38,096 nt of DNA, taken from NCBI GenBank assembly GCA_029558435.1, contig JAKQEZ010000647.1:1-38096 (forward strand), read 5' to 3'. The notes beneath the pieces were generated by a model. It made no database searches and had not been told where the DNA came from. It worked only from the letters and a program-made list of their open reading frames with translations. The translations under genes were made by a program, and so were the position numbers. This document shows, piece after piece, positions 16,468-24,508 of this stretch. Position 1 is the stretch's first letter. The number at the start of each line of letters is the position of its first letter. This DNA comes from Bacteroidota bacterium. GTDB lineage: Bacteria; Bacteroidota; Bacteroidia; Flavobacteriales; Crocinitomicaceae.

Positions 16468-17754
16468 ATGGAAATAGTCATAATTATCGCTCTTATATTG
16501 TTGAATGGTTTATTTTCTATGTCGGAAATGGCCATGGTTTCCTCTCGAAAATTTAAACTCGAAAGTGCAAAACGACAAGGTAAGAGCGGCGCTAAAAAAG
16601 CTTTGGATTTAGCTGAAAATCCTACCCGTTTTCTTTCTACTGTACAGATTGGAATCACCCTGATTGGTATTTTACTTGGGGTTTATAGTGGCGACGCTAT
16701 CACACAAAATGTTGCCAATTTTTATGCGCAATTCAAAGTGCTTCAACCAATTTCTAATGAATTAGGAACTGGAACTGTAGTGATTTTTATCACCTATCTT
16801 TCTATCGTTTTGGGTGAGTTGCTCCCTAAAAGAATTGGAATGATTTATCCCGAACCTGTGGCAATTGCTGTGGCAAAGTTCATGAACATCCTTTCTATTC
16901 TTGTTTCGCCTTTTGTGTGGTTGCTAACTGCATCAAACAATTTTTTAGCGCGAATTCTAGGGCTTAAAAAAACTGCCGAAAACATGGTGACCGAAGAAGA
17001 AATTAAATCCATCATCCGTGAAAGTGCAGAAGGTGGTGAAATTCAGGATATTGAACAAGATATTGTGGAACGTGTTTTTGAGTTGGGCGACCGAAAAGTA
17101 AATTCACTTCTCACCTACCGAAGCGATATCACTTATTTTGATGTGACCGATGATTGGCAAACGGTAAAAGAAAAAATAAACACCGATAAACACTCCAACT
17201 ATCCCGTGGTAGAAGGCAATAACATTGACAACATTATTGGAATTGTTTCGCTTAAAGATTTGTTTGACCCTATTGTTTCTGGTGCACTTTCGTTAAAAGC
17301 AATTATGAAAGAACCGCTGTATTTGAACGAAAAAACATCGGCTTACAAAGTATTAGAGCAATTTAAACAAGATAAAATTCATTACGGAATTGTGGTTGAC
17401 GAATACGGTGCTACACAAGGAGTTGTTTCTATGGATGACGTACTCGACGCATTGGTAGGCGAAGCAACAGAAGAAGATCAAGACGAATACCAAATTGTGG
17501 AGCGCGACGAAAACAGTTGGCTTGTGGATGGTCAATATTCAATTTTTGACTTTAGTAAATATTTTGAGGTAGAAGTAAGTGAAGAAATTCAAGCAGAATA
17601 CTCAACTGTTGCTGGATTAATGATTCATATCAAAGGCGATTTGCTCAACGAAGGTGAATCGGTTGAATTTGAAAATTTAGTACTCGAAGTAGTTGATAAA
17701 GACGGTCAACGCATCGATAAAATCCTTGTTACCCGTATTCAAGAGGAAGAATAA
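16468..17754 (+). CDS. CNNM/CorC-family membrane protein (DUF21-CBS-CorC_HlyC)
   Basis: The order is typical: a DUF21 transmembrane domain (residues 1-160, with LNGLFSMSEMAMVSSRKFKLE and GELLPKRIGMIYPE), a CBS pair (about 200-325, including IHYGIVVDEYGATQGVVSMDD), and a C-terminal CorC_HlyC domain (about 340-428). The family is linked to Mg2+ or Na+/Mg2+ transport. The old name hemolysin does not imply toxicity. The 428-aa length is normal. It is monocistronic, converging on ilvE with a shared hairpin between them. Confidence 0.92.
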   Translation: MEIVIIIALILLNGLFSMSEMAMVSSRKFKLESAKRQGKSGAKKALDLAENPTRFLSTVQIGITLIGILLGVYSGDAITQNVANFYAQFKVLQPISNELGTGTVVIFITYLSIVLGELLPKRIGMIYPEPVAIAVAKFMNILSILVSPFVWLLTASNNFLARILGLKKTAENMVTEEEIKSIIRESAEGGEIQDIEQDIVERVFELGDRKVNSLLTYRSDITYFDVTDDWQTVKEKINTDKHSNYPVVEGNNIDNIIGIVSLKDLFDPIVSGALSLKAIMKEPLYLNEKTSAYKVLEQFKQDKIHYGIVVDEYGATQGVVSMDDVLDALVGEATEEDQDEYQIVERDENSWLVDGQYSIFDFSKYFEVEVSEEIQAEYSTVAGLMIHIKGDLLNEGESVEFENLVLEVVDKDGQRIDKILVTRIQEEE

Positions 17755-17776
17755 TTGATTTTCTATATCCACAAAA

Positions 17777-17799
17777 AAGGACTCCTTGTGAGAGTCCTT
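17777..17799. terminator. Bidirectional terminator between CNNM gene and ilvE
   Basis: AAGGACTC (17777-17784) pairs with GAGTCCTT (17792-17799) around a 7-nt loop. Read on the minus strand it is followed by six T, serving ilvE. On the plus strand the tail is weaker (CCTATATTTTTT). Confidence 0.8.
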
Positions 17800-17819
17800 C
17801 CTATATTTTTTGATGTTCA

Positions 17820-18890
17820 TTAAACAACCAAACACCAATTATCTTCATCGGTAAACTTACCTGATTTTACGCCATCTAAATAGGTTTTTACTTTTTGTGA
17901 GAAATTTGTTTCAGCAACTTCTGGCAACACAAAATCTTTCCCTCTAAAATTAATGCGTGTAATGCTTGCAATAGTTGCTGCTGTTCCAGCTCCAAAAGCT
18001 TCTTGCAAACGCCCTTCTTCGGCTGCTTTTACAATTTCTTCAACAGAAACCTTACGTTCTTCTACTGGATAACCCCACTTTTGAGCAACATCAACGATGG
18101 TACGCTTAGTTGTTCCTCTCAAAATAGTATCTTCATCCTCTGCTGGAGTAATCAACGTATCGTTAATAACAAAACAAATGTTCATCGTTCCCGATTCTTC
18201 AAAATACTTGTGTTCTTTTGCATCTGTCCACAACAACTGGCTATATCCTTCTTTTTGTGAAAGCAATGCCGGATATAATGCCGAAGCGTAGTTACCAGCA
18301 GTTTTTGCTCTTCCAACACCACCTATTGCAGCTCTGGTGTAGTATTCTTCCACTTTCACAGCAACTGGTTTAGAATAATAGGCTCCAACTGGACACAAAA
18401 ACACGATAAATTTATAGTTATCCGATGGTTTTACACCAATTGCCTCATCTGTTGCAAAAACAAACGGGCGAATGTACAAAGAATATCCTTCATTCTTTGG
18501 AACCCATTCTTTGTCAACTTCAACCAATTTGCGAATTAATTCCACAAACACTTCTTCTTCCATTGCAGGAATACACAATCTTTCACTGGATTCTGCAAAA
18601 CGTTTTGCGTTCATTTCTGGGCGAAATAAAACGACATCTCCATTCTCTCTGCGAAATGCTTTCATTCCCTCAAAAATTGTTTGTCCATAGTGCAAAGCCG
18701 ACATTGCAGGATGCATTGGTATAGGTCCAAAAGGAACGATTTCTGGTGTTTGCCATTTTCCATCTGTATAATCCATTACCAACATGTGGTCGGTAAATAC
18801 TTTTCCGAAAGGCAAATTATTCCAATCAACTTGGTGAATTTTTGTTTGGCTAGTAGGTGTGATCTTAACTGTTATTGGTTCTTTTATCAT
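17820..18890 (-). CDS. ilvE: Branched-chain amino acid aminotransferase
   Basis: It is a PLP enzyme transferring the amino group between glutamate and the 2-oxo acids of Leu, Ile and Val. The 356-aa class IV fold fits the BCAT2-like group, with HPAMSALHYGQTIFEGMKAFR near residues 60-80 and RPFVFATDEAIGVKPS near 141-156. The PLP lysine is K196 in GRAKTAGNYASAL, followed by FEESGTMNICFVIND and GTTKRTIVDVA. It is monocistronic, with a promoter whose elements lie 17 bp apart. It is divergent from recQ. Confidence 0.96.
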   Translation of the reverse strand: MIKEPITVKITPTSQTKIHQVDWNNLPFGKVFTDHMLVMDYTDGKWQTPEIVPFGPIPMHPAMSALHYGQTIFEGMKAFRRENGDVVLFRPEMNAKRFAESSERLCIPAMEEEVFVELIRKLVEVDKEWVPKNEGYSLYIRPFVFATDEAIGVKPSDNYKFIVFLCPVGAYYSKPVAVKVEEYYTRAAIGGVGRAKTAGNYASALYPALLSQKEGYSQLLWTDAKEHKYFEESGTMNICFVINDTLITPAEDEDTILRGTTKRTIVDVAQKWGYPVEERKVSVEEIVKAAEEGRLQEAFGAGTAATIASITRINFRGKDFVLPEVAETNFSQKVKTYLDGVKSGKFTDEDNWCLVV

Positions 18891-18909
18891 TTCTTGCTAA
18901 AATTTCCTT

Positions 18910-18937
18910 CAAATATAATTAAAAAATCATTGTGCAA
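18910..18937 (-). promoter_or_regulatory. Promoter of ilvE
   Basis: On the minus strand TTG (18935-18937) is followed after 17 nt by TATATTTG (18910-18917), a full TAnnTTTG match. The -7 box ends 19 nt before the start codon. Confidence 0.6.
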
Positions 18938-18948
18938 CTTTCCCTATT

Positions 18949-18981
18949 TTGTTAAATAAACACTAAAAAATCCTATTTTTG
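18949..18981 (+). promoter_or_regulatory. Promoter of recQ
   Basis: TTG at 18949-18951 and TATTTTTG at 18974-18981 are 22 nt apart. The -7 box ends 14 nt before the ATG. Confidence 0.5.
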
Positions 18982-18995
18982 AAAACTTAAGAGCC

Positions 18996-20885
18996 ATGTC
19001 TAAAAGTTTAGAAACATTACAAAAATATTGGGGATACAACAATTTTCGTCCTGGACAAGAAGCCATCATTGACGATGTCATCAATGGGCATGATGTGCTT
19101 GCGTTGATGCCTACAGGAGGTGGGAAATCCATTTGCTTTCAAGTTCCTGGACTCATTCGCGAGGGACTAACACTAGTAATTTCGCCTTTAATTGCATTGA
19201 TGCAAGACCAAGTAACGGCTTTGGATAAAAAACACATCCTTGCAAAAGCTATCACAAGTGGTATGAGTTTTAGAGAATTGGATATTACACTCGATAATGC
19301 TCGATTTAACGGCTATCAATTTCTTTACACTTCGCCAGAAAGAATTCAAAGTACTCTTTTTATTGAACGTTTCAAGCTGATGAACATAGGGCTCATTGTA
19401 ATTGACGAGGCTCATTGTATTTCTGAATGGGGACATGATTTTCGACCGAGTTTTATGGAAATTAAAAAGCTTCGCGAAATTCACCCTTCTGTTCCTATCA
19501 TTGCACTAACTGCAACGGCAACACCTAAAACTCAGCAAGAAATTATTGAACGTTTGGAACTCAAAAATCCAAAAATTCATCAATCTAGTTTTGAACGCAA
19601 AAATTTATCCTACAAAAGCTATTTAACCAACAATAAACTACAAGAAATTATTGACACCTGCAAGCAATTTGAAGGAAAAACAGGAATTGTTTATTGTCAA
19701 ACCAGAAAATCGGTCAAATTTGTTGCACAAAAGCTCTACAGTCAACAACTTTCGGTAGGCATTTACCATGGTGGAATGAATCGCGATGAACGCAAAAAAA
19801 TGCTCGAAGATTGGCTCAGCAATAAAATAAAAATTATTGTGGCTACCAACGCTTTTGGAATGGGAATTGACAAACCCGATGTGCGTTTTGTGTTGCACTA
19901 TGAATTCCCCAATTCACTCGAAGCATATTTTCAGGAAGCAGGACGTGGTGGACGCGATGGAAACGAATCGGTTGCAATCAATTATTGGCAAAAAGAAGAT
20001 ATAACGACGTTAGAAGAACAAGTTGAACAAAAATTCCCTCCTATTGATGAAATCAAACGGGTGTATCGTGCTGTTTGCAATTTTCTAAAAATAGCCATCG
20101 GTTCTGGTAAAGATGAAACCTATGCGTTCAACATATCTCAGTTTTCTAAAAACTTTGACATCTCACCTGCACTTTGCTTCAATTCATTGAAAATCTTAGA
20201 ATTGACGGGCGAACTTTCTTTTTCCGAAGGTTTTTTTTCGCCTACAAAACTAAAATTCTCAATAGGCAATGAGGCCTTGTATAATTTCCAAATTCAACAC
20301 GAAACGTTTCGTCCGCTTATTACCATCATTACACGCGCCTATCCAGGTGTTTTCATGAATTTTATGGAAATTAATGAATCGGAAATTTGCAAACGATTGA
20401 ACATCCAACCAAAAGAATTGGAAACAAAATTGCAATTTTTAGAAAAAACAGGAATCATCGATATCAATTGGAAAACCGATTCGCCAACCATCACCTTTAC
20501 ACGCGAACGTATGCCTTATGATTATTTGGAAATTGACCCTGAAGTGTATCATTTTCGGAAAAAAATTGCCGTAGAAAAATTAGTGAGCGTCAAAAAATAC
20601 TTGCAAGATGACGTATGTCGTTCGATGCAATTGATTCACTATTTTGGACTTCCTACCGAAAAATGTGGTAAATGCGATGTGTGTATAAACGAAAAAGAAC
20701 AAGAAAACAATCCCAATTACATTTCAATGGTGTTGAATTTTTTACAAGAAAATCCTAAAAAAGATTTTGAAGTAAAAGCATTGTTTACCAATGATGCACT
20801 TTACAAAACAACCATTCGAAAACTAATGGTAGAGGAAAAAATAAAATTTGATGGCGAAAATTACACGTTGTTCACTGCCAATTAA
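18996..20885 (+). CDS. recQ: RecQ-family ATP-dependent DNA helicase
   Basis: It is a 3'-5' DNA helicase of recombination and fork repair. Helicase motifs are complete: NNFRPGQEAI (motif 0), MPTGGGKSICFQ (Walker A, 38-49), DEAH at 137-140, ALTATATP, and QEAGRGGRDG (motif VI). The RQC zinc site has C541, C557, C560 and C563 (CGKCDVC). The last 65 residues form a small helical segment rather than an evident HRDC domain, so this looks like the shorter RecQ type seen beside a full RecQ in many Bacteroidota. Its stop shares TTAA with the convergent rsmD stop. Confidence 0.93.
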   Translation: MSKSLETLQKYWGYNNFRPGQEAIIDDVINGHDVLALMPTGGGKSICFQVPGLIREGLTLVISPLIALMQDQVTALDKKHILAKAITSGMSFRELDITLDNARFNGYQFLYTSPERIQSTLFIERFKLMNIGLIVIDEAHCISEWGHDFRPSFMEIKKLREIHPSVPIIALTATATPKTQQEIIERLELKNPKIHQSSFERKNLSYKSYLTNNKLQEIIDTCKQFEGKTGIVYCQTRKSVKFVAQKLYSQQLSVGIYHGGMNRDERKKMLEDWLSNKIKIIVATNAFGMGIDKPDVRFVLHYEFPNSLEAYFQEAGRGGRDGNESVAINYWQKEDITTLEEQVEQKFPPIDEIKRVYRAVCNFLKIAIGSGKDETYAFNISQFSKNFDISPALCFNSLKILELTGELSFSEGFFSPTKLKFSIGNEALYNFQIQHETFRPLITIITRAYPGVFMNFMEINESEICKRLNIQPKELETKLQFLEKTGIIDINWKTDSPTITFTRERMPYDYLEIDPEVYHFRKKIAVEKLVSVKKYLQDDVCRSMQLIHYFGLPTEKCGKCDVCINEKEQENNPNYISMVLNFLQENPKKDFEVKALFTNDALYKTTIRKLMVEEKIKFDGENYTLFTAN

Positions 20886-21427
20886 TCGTGTGAAAATGTA
20901 AAGAAACTAAAAACCACATTGCCATAGCCTCTGCTCGATTCATAGCCTTTTAAATGCGAAATAGCTGTGCGCTTGCCGTGTTCTACTATCAACAATCCGT
21001 CTTCTTTTAACAATTGTTTTTCCAAAACCAATTGCACCAATTGCTCATAATGCTTAAATTCATACGGCGGATCGGCAAAAACAACATCAAATTTTTGTTC
21101 TGTTTTTTCTAAATATTTAAGAATATCGTTGTGCACAATTTGAATAGACGGCAACAACTCAAACTCTTTTGCTAAATGACGAATGTGACGGGTTACGTTA
21201 AAATTAGAATCAACCGCCACTACATTTTTTGCACCACGCGATAAAAACTCAAACGATATATTTCCAGTTCCTGCGCACAAATCCAACAAATCACACCCAT
21301 CAATATCCAAACGGTTTTCCAACATATTGAACAATCCTTCTTTTGCAAAATCGGTAGTTGGTCGCGAAGGAAAATTTTTCGGAACCGTGATTTTCTTTGT
21401 TTTTAATGTTCCTCTGATTATACGCAC
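20882..21427 (-). CDS. rsmD: 16S rRNA (guanine966-N2)-methyltransferase RsmD
   Basis: It methylates G966 of 16S rRNA with S-adenosylmethionine. Rossmann methyltransferase motifs are LLDLCAGTGNISFEFLSRGA (SAM binding) and VVFADPPYEF (catalytic DPPY). The typical N-terminus RIIRGTLKTKKI lets me place the start at GTG 21427 (181 aa). The longer frame to an ATG at 21475 adds 16 residues and overlaps the upstream gene by 58 nt. With the GTG, the overlap with the DUF3822 gene is 10 nt, suggesting translational coupling. Confidence 0.9.
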   Translation of the reverse strand: MRIIRGTLKTKKITVPKNFPSRPTTDFAKEGLFNMLENRLDIDGCDLLDLCAGTGNISFEFLSRGAKNVVAVDSNFNVTRHIRHLAKEFELLPSIQIVHNDILKYLEKTEQKFDVVFADPPYEFKHYEQLVQLVLEKQLLKEDGLLIVEHGKRTAISHLKGYESSRGYGNVVFSFFTFSHD

Positions 21428-22170
21428 GTTGATTGGTATTTTTCTACGAGTGAATGACTTTGTTTGACCGTGCAATTGTTTCCTTGCACTTTTTCTATTA
21501 ATGCTTGAAGAGCGGCTAAATCAACTTCCGAACCTACGCCATTGGTTATTTCCAGTTCACCTGGTTGTTCGTTCAATTCCAATTGTTGCATGCTGTACGA
21601 AAAATAATACACCACATCTTCCAATGTAGCATAATCAAACGAAGAATAAAATTTTAAATTATTTTCTTTCAACACCATCAATACCAAATGTTCTTGATGC
21701 AAAACCAAGGTTGATTTCAACTTAAATGTTGGTCCTTCAAAAACCCCGCGAATGAGATGTGTGGCTTCGTGTTGTAATACAATGCGTGGGAAGCGTAACA
21801 CAAAAAACGATTTCACCCAAGCAGGAATAAAAAATACATTCACCATATTTTGCATCGGCAAACGGTTGTAATCTACCTCATCCAAAGACACCGAAGTACC
21901 ATAAGCTAAATTGAAAATTGCATTTTTATCCGATTCGTTAAACACATTTGCTGGAACCACCACATTTTGTTTTTCAGACCACGAAAGAGTTGCTTTTTCA
22001 AAATCAGTTTCTTTCCACTCGGTTTGTTTCCAAAATTCTTCCAATTGTGCTTTGTAACGATAATCTTGTTTTTCTTGAAACGCAAAAGCACGTTCACTCA
22101 CCACAAAATTACCATTCAGCTTAACAAAGCGCACGGCATTGGTATTGATGTCTATTGCTAAATGTGTCAT
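21418..22170 (-). CDS. DUF3822-family protein
   Basis: The 250-aa protein starts at ATG 22170 (MTHLAIDINTNAVRF). A longer frame to 22287 is possible, but a -7 box 20 nt upstream of 22170 favours the short form. The fold is mixed strands and helices, and the N-terminal LAIDINTNAVRFVKL is reminiscent of the phosphate-1 strand-turn of actin/Hsp70-like ATPases, an untested analogy. I know the family as a Bacteroidota-restricted DUF found next to rsmD, and that arrangement holds here with a 10-nt overlap. The function is unknown; the pairing hints at ribosome or RNA work. Confidence 0.75.
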   Translation of the reverse strand: MTHLAIDINTNAVRFVKLNGNFVVSERAFAFQEKQDYRYKAQLEEFWKQTEWKETDFEKATLSWSEKQNVVVPANVFNESDKNAIFNLAYGTSVSLDEVDYNRLPMQNMVNVFFIPAWVKSFFVLRFPRIVLQHEATHLIRGVFEGPTFKLKSTLVLHQEHLVLMVLKENNLKFYSSFDYATLEDVVYYFSYSMQQLELNEQPGELEITNGVGSEVDLAALQALIEKVQGNNCTVKQSHSLVEKYQSTCV

Positions 22171-22190
22171 TCCACTTTTACTTGGTAGCA

Positions 22191-22198
22191 CAAATCTA
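22191..22198 (-). promoter_or_regulatory. -7 box of DUF3822-rsmD
   Basis: On the minus strand TAGATTTG matches TAnnTTTG, 20 nt upstream of the ATG at 22170. It lies inside the longer alternative frame, supporting the shorter start. Confidence 0.4.
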
Positions 22199-22304
22199 CA
22201 CTTTTTGTTCAATATATGTTGCATTTCACAAAAACCTAAACATCTCAACAATTTATCGTTCATAGTTTTATTAGGCAACGCCTCCAACAGAAAAATTTTA
22301 AGTT

Positions 22305-22312
22305 TAGTTTTG
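22305..22312 (+). promoter_or_regulatory. -7 box of the ureohydrolase-like gene
   Basis: TAGTTTTG matches TAnnTTTG and ends 15 nt before the ATG at 22328, favouring that start over the long frame from 22139. Confidence 0.4.
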
Positions 22313-22327
22313 AAACAAATAATTATT

Positions 22328-23482
22328 ATGGAAGATATTTCGTTGTTTTTTGCTCCTGTTGCTCAAGATCGTGTAATTGATTTTGGACTTGGAAAAACCA
22401 TTGATACACATACAGAAAGTGCTGGATTTCCTGAAATACCCAAACAAAGCATTGCGCTCTTTTATGTTCCTGAGTTTAGAAATTCAAACTTTGAAAAGGT
22501 AAAACACGAAAAATTCCGTGAGCAATTACACCAATTCAACTATGGAAAAGATTGGACCAGAAAAATTGTTGATTTAGGCGATGTTTTTCCTGGCGAATCC
22601 ATCAACGATACTTATTTTGCGGTGAGTAAAATCGTTGCAACTTTGGTTAAACACGATGTTATCCCTGTCATTATTGGTGGTTCACAAGATTTAACAATGG
22701 CGGTTTACAAAGGCTATGAAACCTTGGAACAGTATGTAAACTTGTGTACTATTGATGCAAAACTCGACATGGGGACACCCGAAAACGAATTGCATGCCGA
22801 CGGATACATCAGCCATTTGTTGGTGCAACGTCCATGTTATTTGTTCAACCATTCCAACATTGGCTTACAAATTCCGTATGCCGATAAAGATGAATTGGAT
22901 TTGTTTGATAAATTGTATTTTGATTACTGCCGTTTGGGCGAATACAATGCCGACTTTAAACGCGCCGAACCACATTTACGCAATTCAGATATTTTAAGTA
23001 TTGATTTTTCAAGTATTCGTTATGGAGAATTAGCCGATTCGCAATACAGCAATGCCAATGGTTTTTATGCCGATCAAATGTGTCAAATTGCCCGCTATGC
23101 TGGAGTAAGTGATAAATTATCATCAATGGGGATTTTTAATTATTTACCCGAACTAACTAATGCAACCAATGCTTCTAATTTGGTAGCTCAAATTATTTGG
23201 TATTTTATTGATGGGGTAAATGCGCGTGTTGGCGACTATCCTATTGGCAACCGTAAAAACTACCTAAAATTCATCGTCCACATTGATGATTTTAAAGATG
23301 AAATTGTATTTTTCAAAAGTGATAAATCTGCTCGTTGGTGGATGCAAGTACCTTATCCTGCCGAAGAACAACGTAAATACGAACGTCATTACTTAGTGCC
23401 GTGCAACCATGAAGATTACGACAGAGCAATGCAAAATGAAATACCTGATTTGTGGTGGAAAACCTATCAAAAATTAGTGTAA
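22328..23482 (+). CDS. Arginase/formiminoglutamase-fold protein with altered metal site
   Basis: The 384-aa protein matches the ureohydrolase superfamily by overall pattern and is the sort of protein databases label formimidoylglutamase in Bacteroidota. The binuclear Mn site is eroded. GGxHD reads GGSQD (117-121), DAHxD reads DAKLD (143-147), and SxDxD reads SIDFS (224-228), so at least three of six ligands are replaced. Conserved family blocks remain, such as RYAGVSDKLSSMGIFNY and RWWMQVPYPAEE, as does the C-terminal PDLWWKTYQKLV. A non-hydrolytic or different role is likely. ATG 22328 was chosen over 22139, which would run through the divergent DUF3822 gene's start. Confidence 0.85.
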   Translation: MEDISLFFAPVAQDRVIDFGLGKTIDTHTESAGFPEIPKQSIALFYVPEFRNSNFEKVKHEKFREQLHQFNYGKDWTRKIVDLGDVFPGESINDTYFAVSKIVATLVKHDVIPVIIGGSQDLTMAVYKGYETLEQYVNLCTIDAKLDMGTPENELHADGYISHLLVQRPCYLFNHSNIGLQIPYADKDELDLFDKLYFDYCRLGEYNADFKRAEPHLRNSDILSIDFSSIRYGELADSQYSNANGFYADQMCQIARYAGVSDKLSSMGIFNYLPELTNATNASNLVAQIIWYFIDGVNARVGDYPIGNRKNYLKFIVHIDDFKDEIVFFKSDKSARWWMQVPYPAEEQRKYERHYLVPCNHEDYDRAMQNEIPDLWWKTYQKLV

Positions 23483-23490
23483 CACCTTGA

Positions 23491-24033
23491 TTAATAGCTA
23501 TACGACATACGTTTTGCCTTTATAAAACGAGGGATGTAGTATTTACTTTTGATGATATTTTCAATGGCAACACCTTTTCCGTTGGATGAATGAATGATGT
23601 TGATTTCTGTTTCATTTCTTGAAACAACCATTGCCACGTGTCCAACTCTGTTACTACGCACATCACTTCCCTTGAAAAACAATAAATCACCTGGTTTTAC
23701 ATCCGATAATTTAATGGTTTCACCTTGTTCGGCAATTAAGTAACTTGGACGTGGAATTGAAAACCCAAAATGTCCTACAACATAATTTACAAAACCAGAA
23801 CAATCAAAACCAGATGGCGTCATACCTGAATAACGATAAGGCGTACCAATCAATGATTTTGCAAAGGCCAACATTTTATCAATGCGGTGTTCATCGCGTT
23901 TTTTGGTGGAAGTGGAATCTTTTGTAGTTGAAACAAGTGTATCCGCTTGCGTTGCTGGTGCCTGACCATAAGTCCAGCTACTTGCCAACAATAGCACAAC
24001 AAAATAAACTATAAATTTCGCCTTAATTTTCAT
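23491..24033 (-). CDS. NlpC/P60-family peptidoglycan endopeptidase
   Basis: The 180-aa protein has a signal peptide (to about residue 23) and a short linker. An NlpC/P60 domain (about 50-175) carries catalytic C78 in SGFDCSGFVNYV, H132 in VGHVAMVV and a third polar residue H148 in IIHSSNG. It should cleave peptide stems of peptidoglycan in the periplasm. GTPYRYSGMTPSGFDCSG and KPGDLLFFKG are typical of the family. It ends 8 nt from the convergent ureohydrolase-like gene and is divergent from a MerR-type regulator. Confidence 0.92.
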   Translation of the reverse strand: MKIKAKFIVYFVVLLLASSWTYGQAPATQADTLVSTTKDSTSTKKRDEHRIDKMLAFAKSLIGTPYRYSGMTPSGFDCSGFVNYVVGHFGFSIPRPSYLIAEQGETIKLSDVKPGDLLFFKGSDVRSNRVGHVAMVVSRNETEINIIHSSNGKGVAIENIIKSKYYIPRFIKAKRMSYSY

Positions 24034-24040
24034 TTGGTTG

Positions 24041-24048
24041 CAAAAATA
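24041..24048 (-). promoter_or_regulatory. -7 box of the NlpC/P60 gene
   Basis: On the minus strand TATTTTTG matches TAnnTTTG, ending 7 nt before the start codon, so any leader would be minimal. Confidence 0.4.
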
Positions 24049-24080
24049 TAATTAATTTCGAAAAAATAAAAATTGAGTAG

Positions 24081-24443
24081 TTGGCAGCAAATTTTGATAT
24101 TAAGGACTTAAAAAAACTCTATTACACCATTGGTGAAGTAGCCGATTTATTCCACGTAAACCAATCCCTTATTCGGTTTTGGGAAAAAGAGTTTCCCAGC
24201 ATTCAACCAAAAAAAAATGCTAAAGGCAACCGACTTTTCACACCAAAAGACATCGAAACTTTTAACAAAATTTATACATTGGTAAAAGTGCAAGGCTTTA
24301 CACTCGATGGAGCAAAAAATGAATTAAAAAAACGAAAATCTACTCTAATTGACAACGAAACACCCATCGAAAAAACGCCTAATAACGAAGTAATTGCCAA
24401 ATTAGAAGCTATAAAAGCAAAATTAATTGCCCTAAAAAAGTAG
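24081..24443 (+). CDS. MerR-type transcriptional regulator
   Basis: The 120-aa protein has a MerR-like winged HTH in its first 80 residues (YYTIGEVADLFHVNQSLIRFW, cited here as YYTIGEVADLF and VNQSLIRFWEKEF) followed by a short charged tail. It lacks an effector-binding domain. The start appears to be TTG 24081 (translated AANFDIKDLKKLYYTIGE). No ATG is available before the HTH in this frame. Homologues in Bacteroidota often begin MAK..LPDKRYYKIGEVA, so the N-terminus fits. Targets are unknown. It is divergent from the NlpC/P60 gene, with a 47-nt gap. Confidence 0.85.
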   Translation: MAANFDIKDLKKLYYTIGEVADLFHVNQSLIRFWEKEFPSIQPKKNAKGNRLFTPKDIETFNKIYTLVKVQGFTLDGAKNELKKRKSTLIDNETPIEKTPNNEVIAKLEAIKAKLIALKK

Positions 24444-24494
24444 TGGATTGTACAATTATTCAAAATAAACCTGCTCAAATTCCGTTTCTAGAGT

Positions 24495-24502
24495 TATTTT
24501 TG
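24495..24502 (+). promoter_or_regulatory. -7 box of the TonB-dependent receptor gene
   Basis: TATTTTTG matches TAnnTTTG, ending 6 nt before ATG 24509. It supports that ATG over a GTG at 24443 in the same frame. Confidence 0.4.
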
Positions 24503-24508
24503 TCAACT

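Noticed and set aside
21428..21475. RsmD start at the ATG at 21475
   Set aside because: It adds 16 residues before the conserved RIIRG start and enlarges the overlap with DUF3822 to 58 nt.
22328..23482. Annotation as active formimidoylglutamase or arginase
   Set aside because: The metal-binding boxes have lost His/Asp ligands, so enzyme activity is not claimed.
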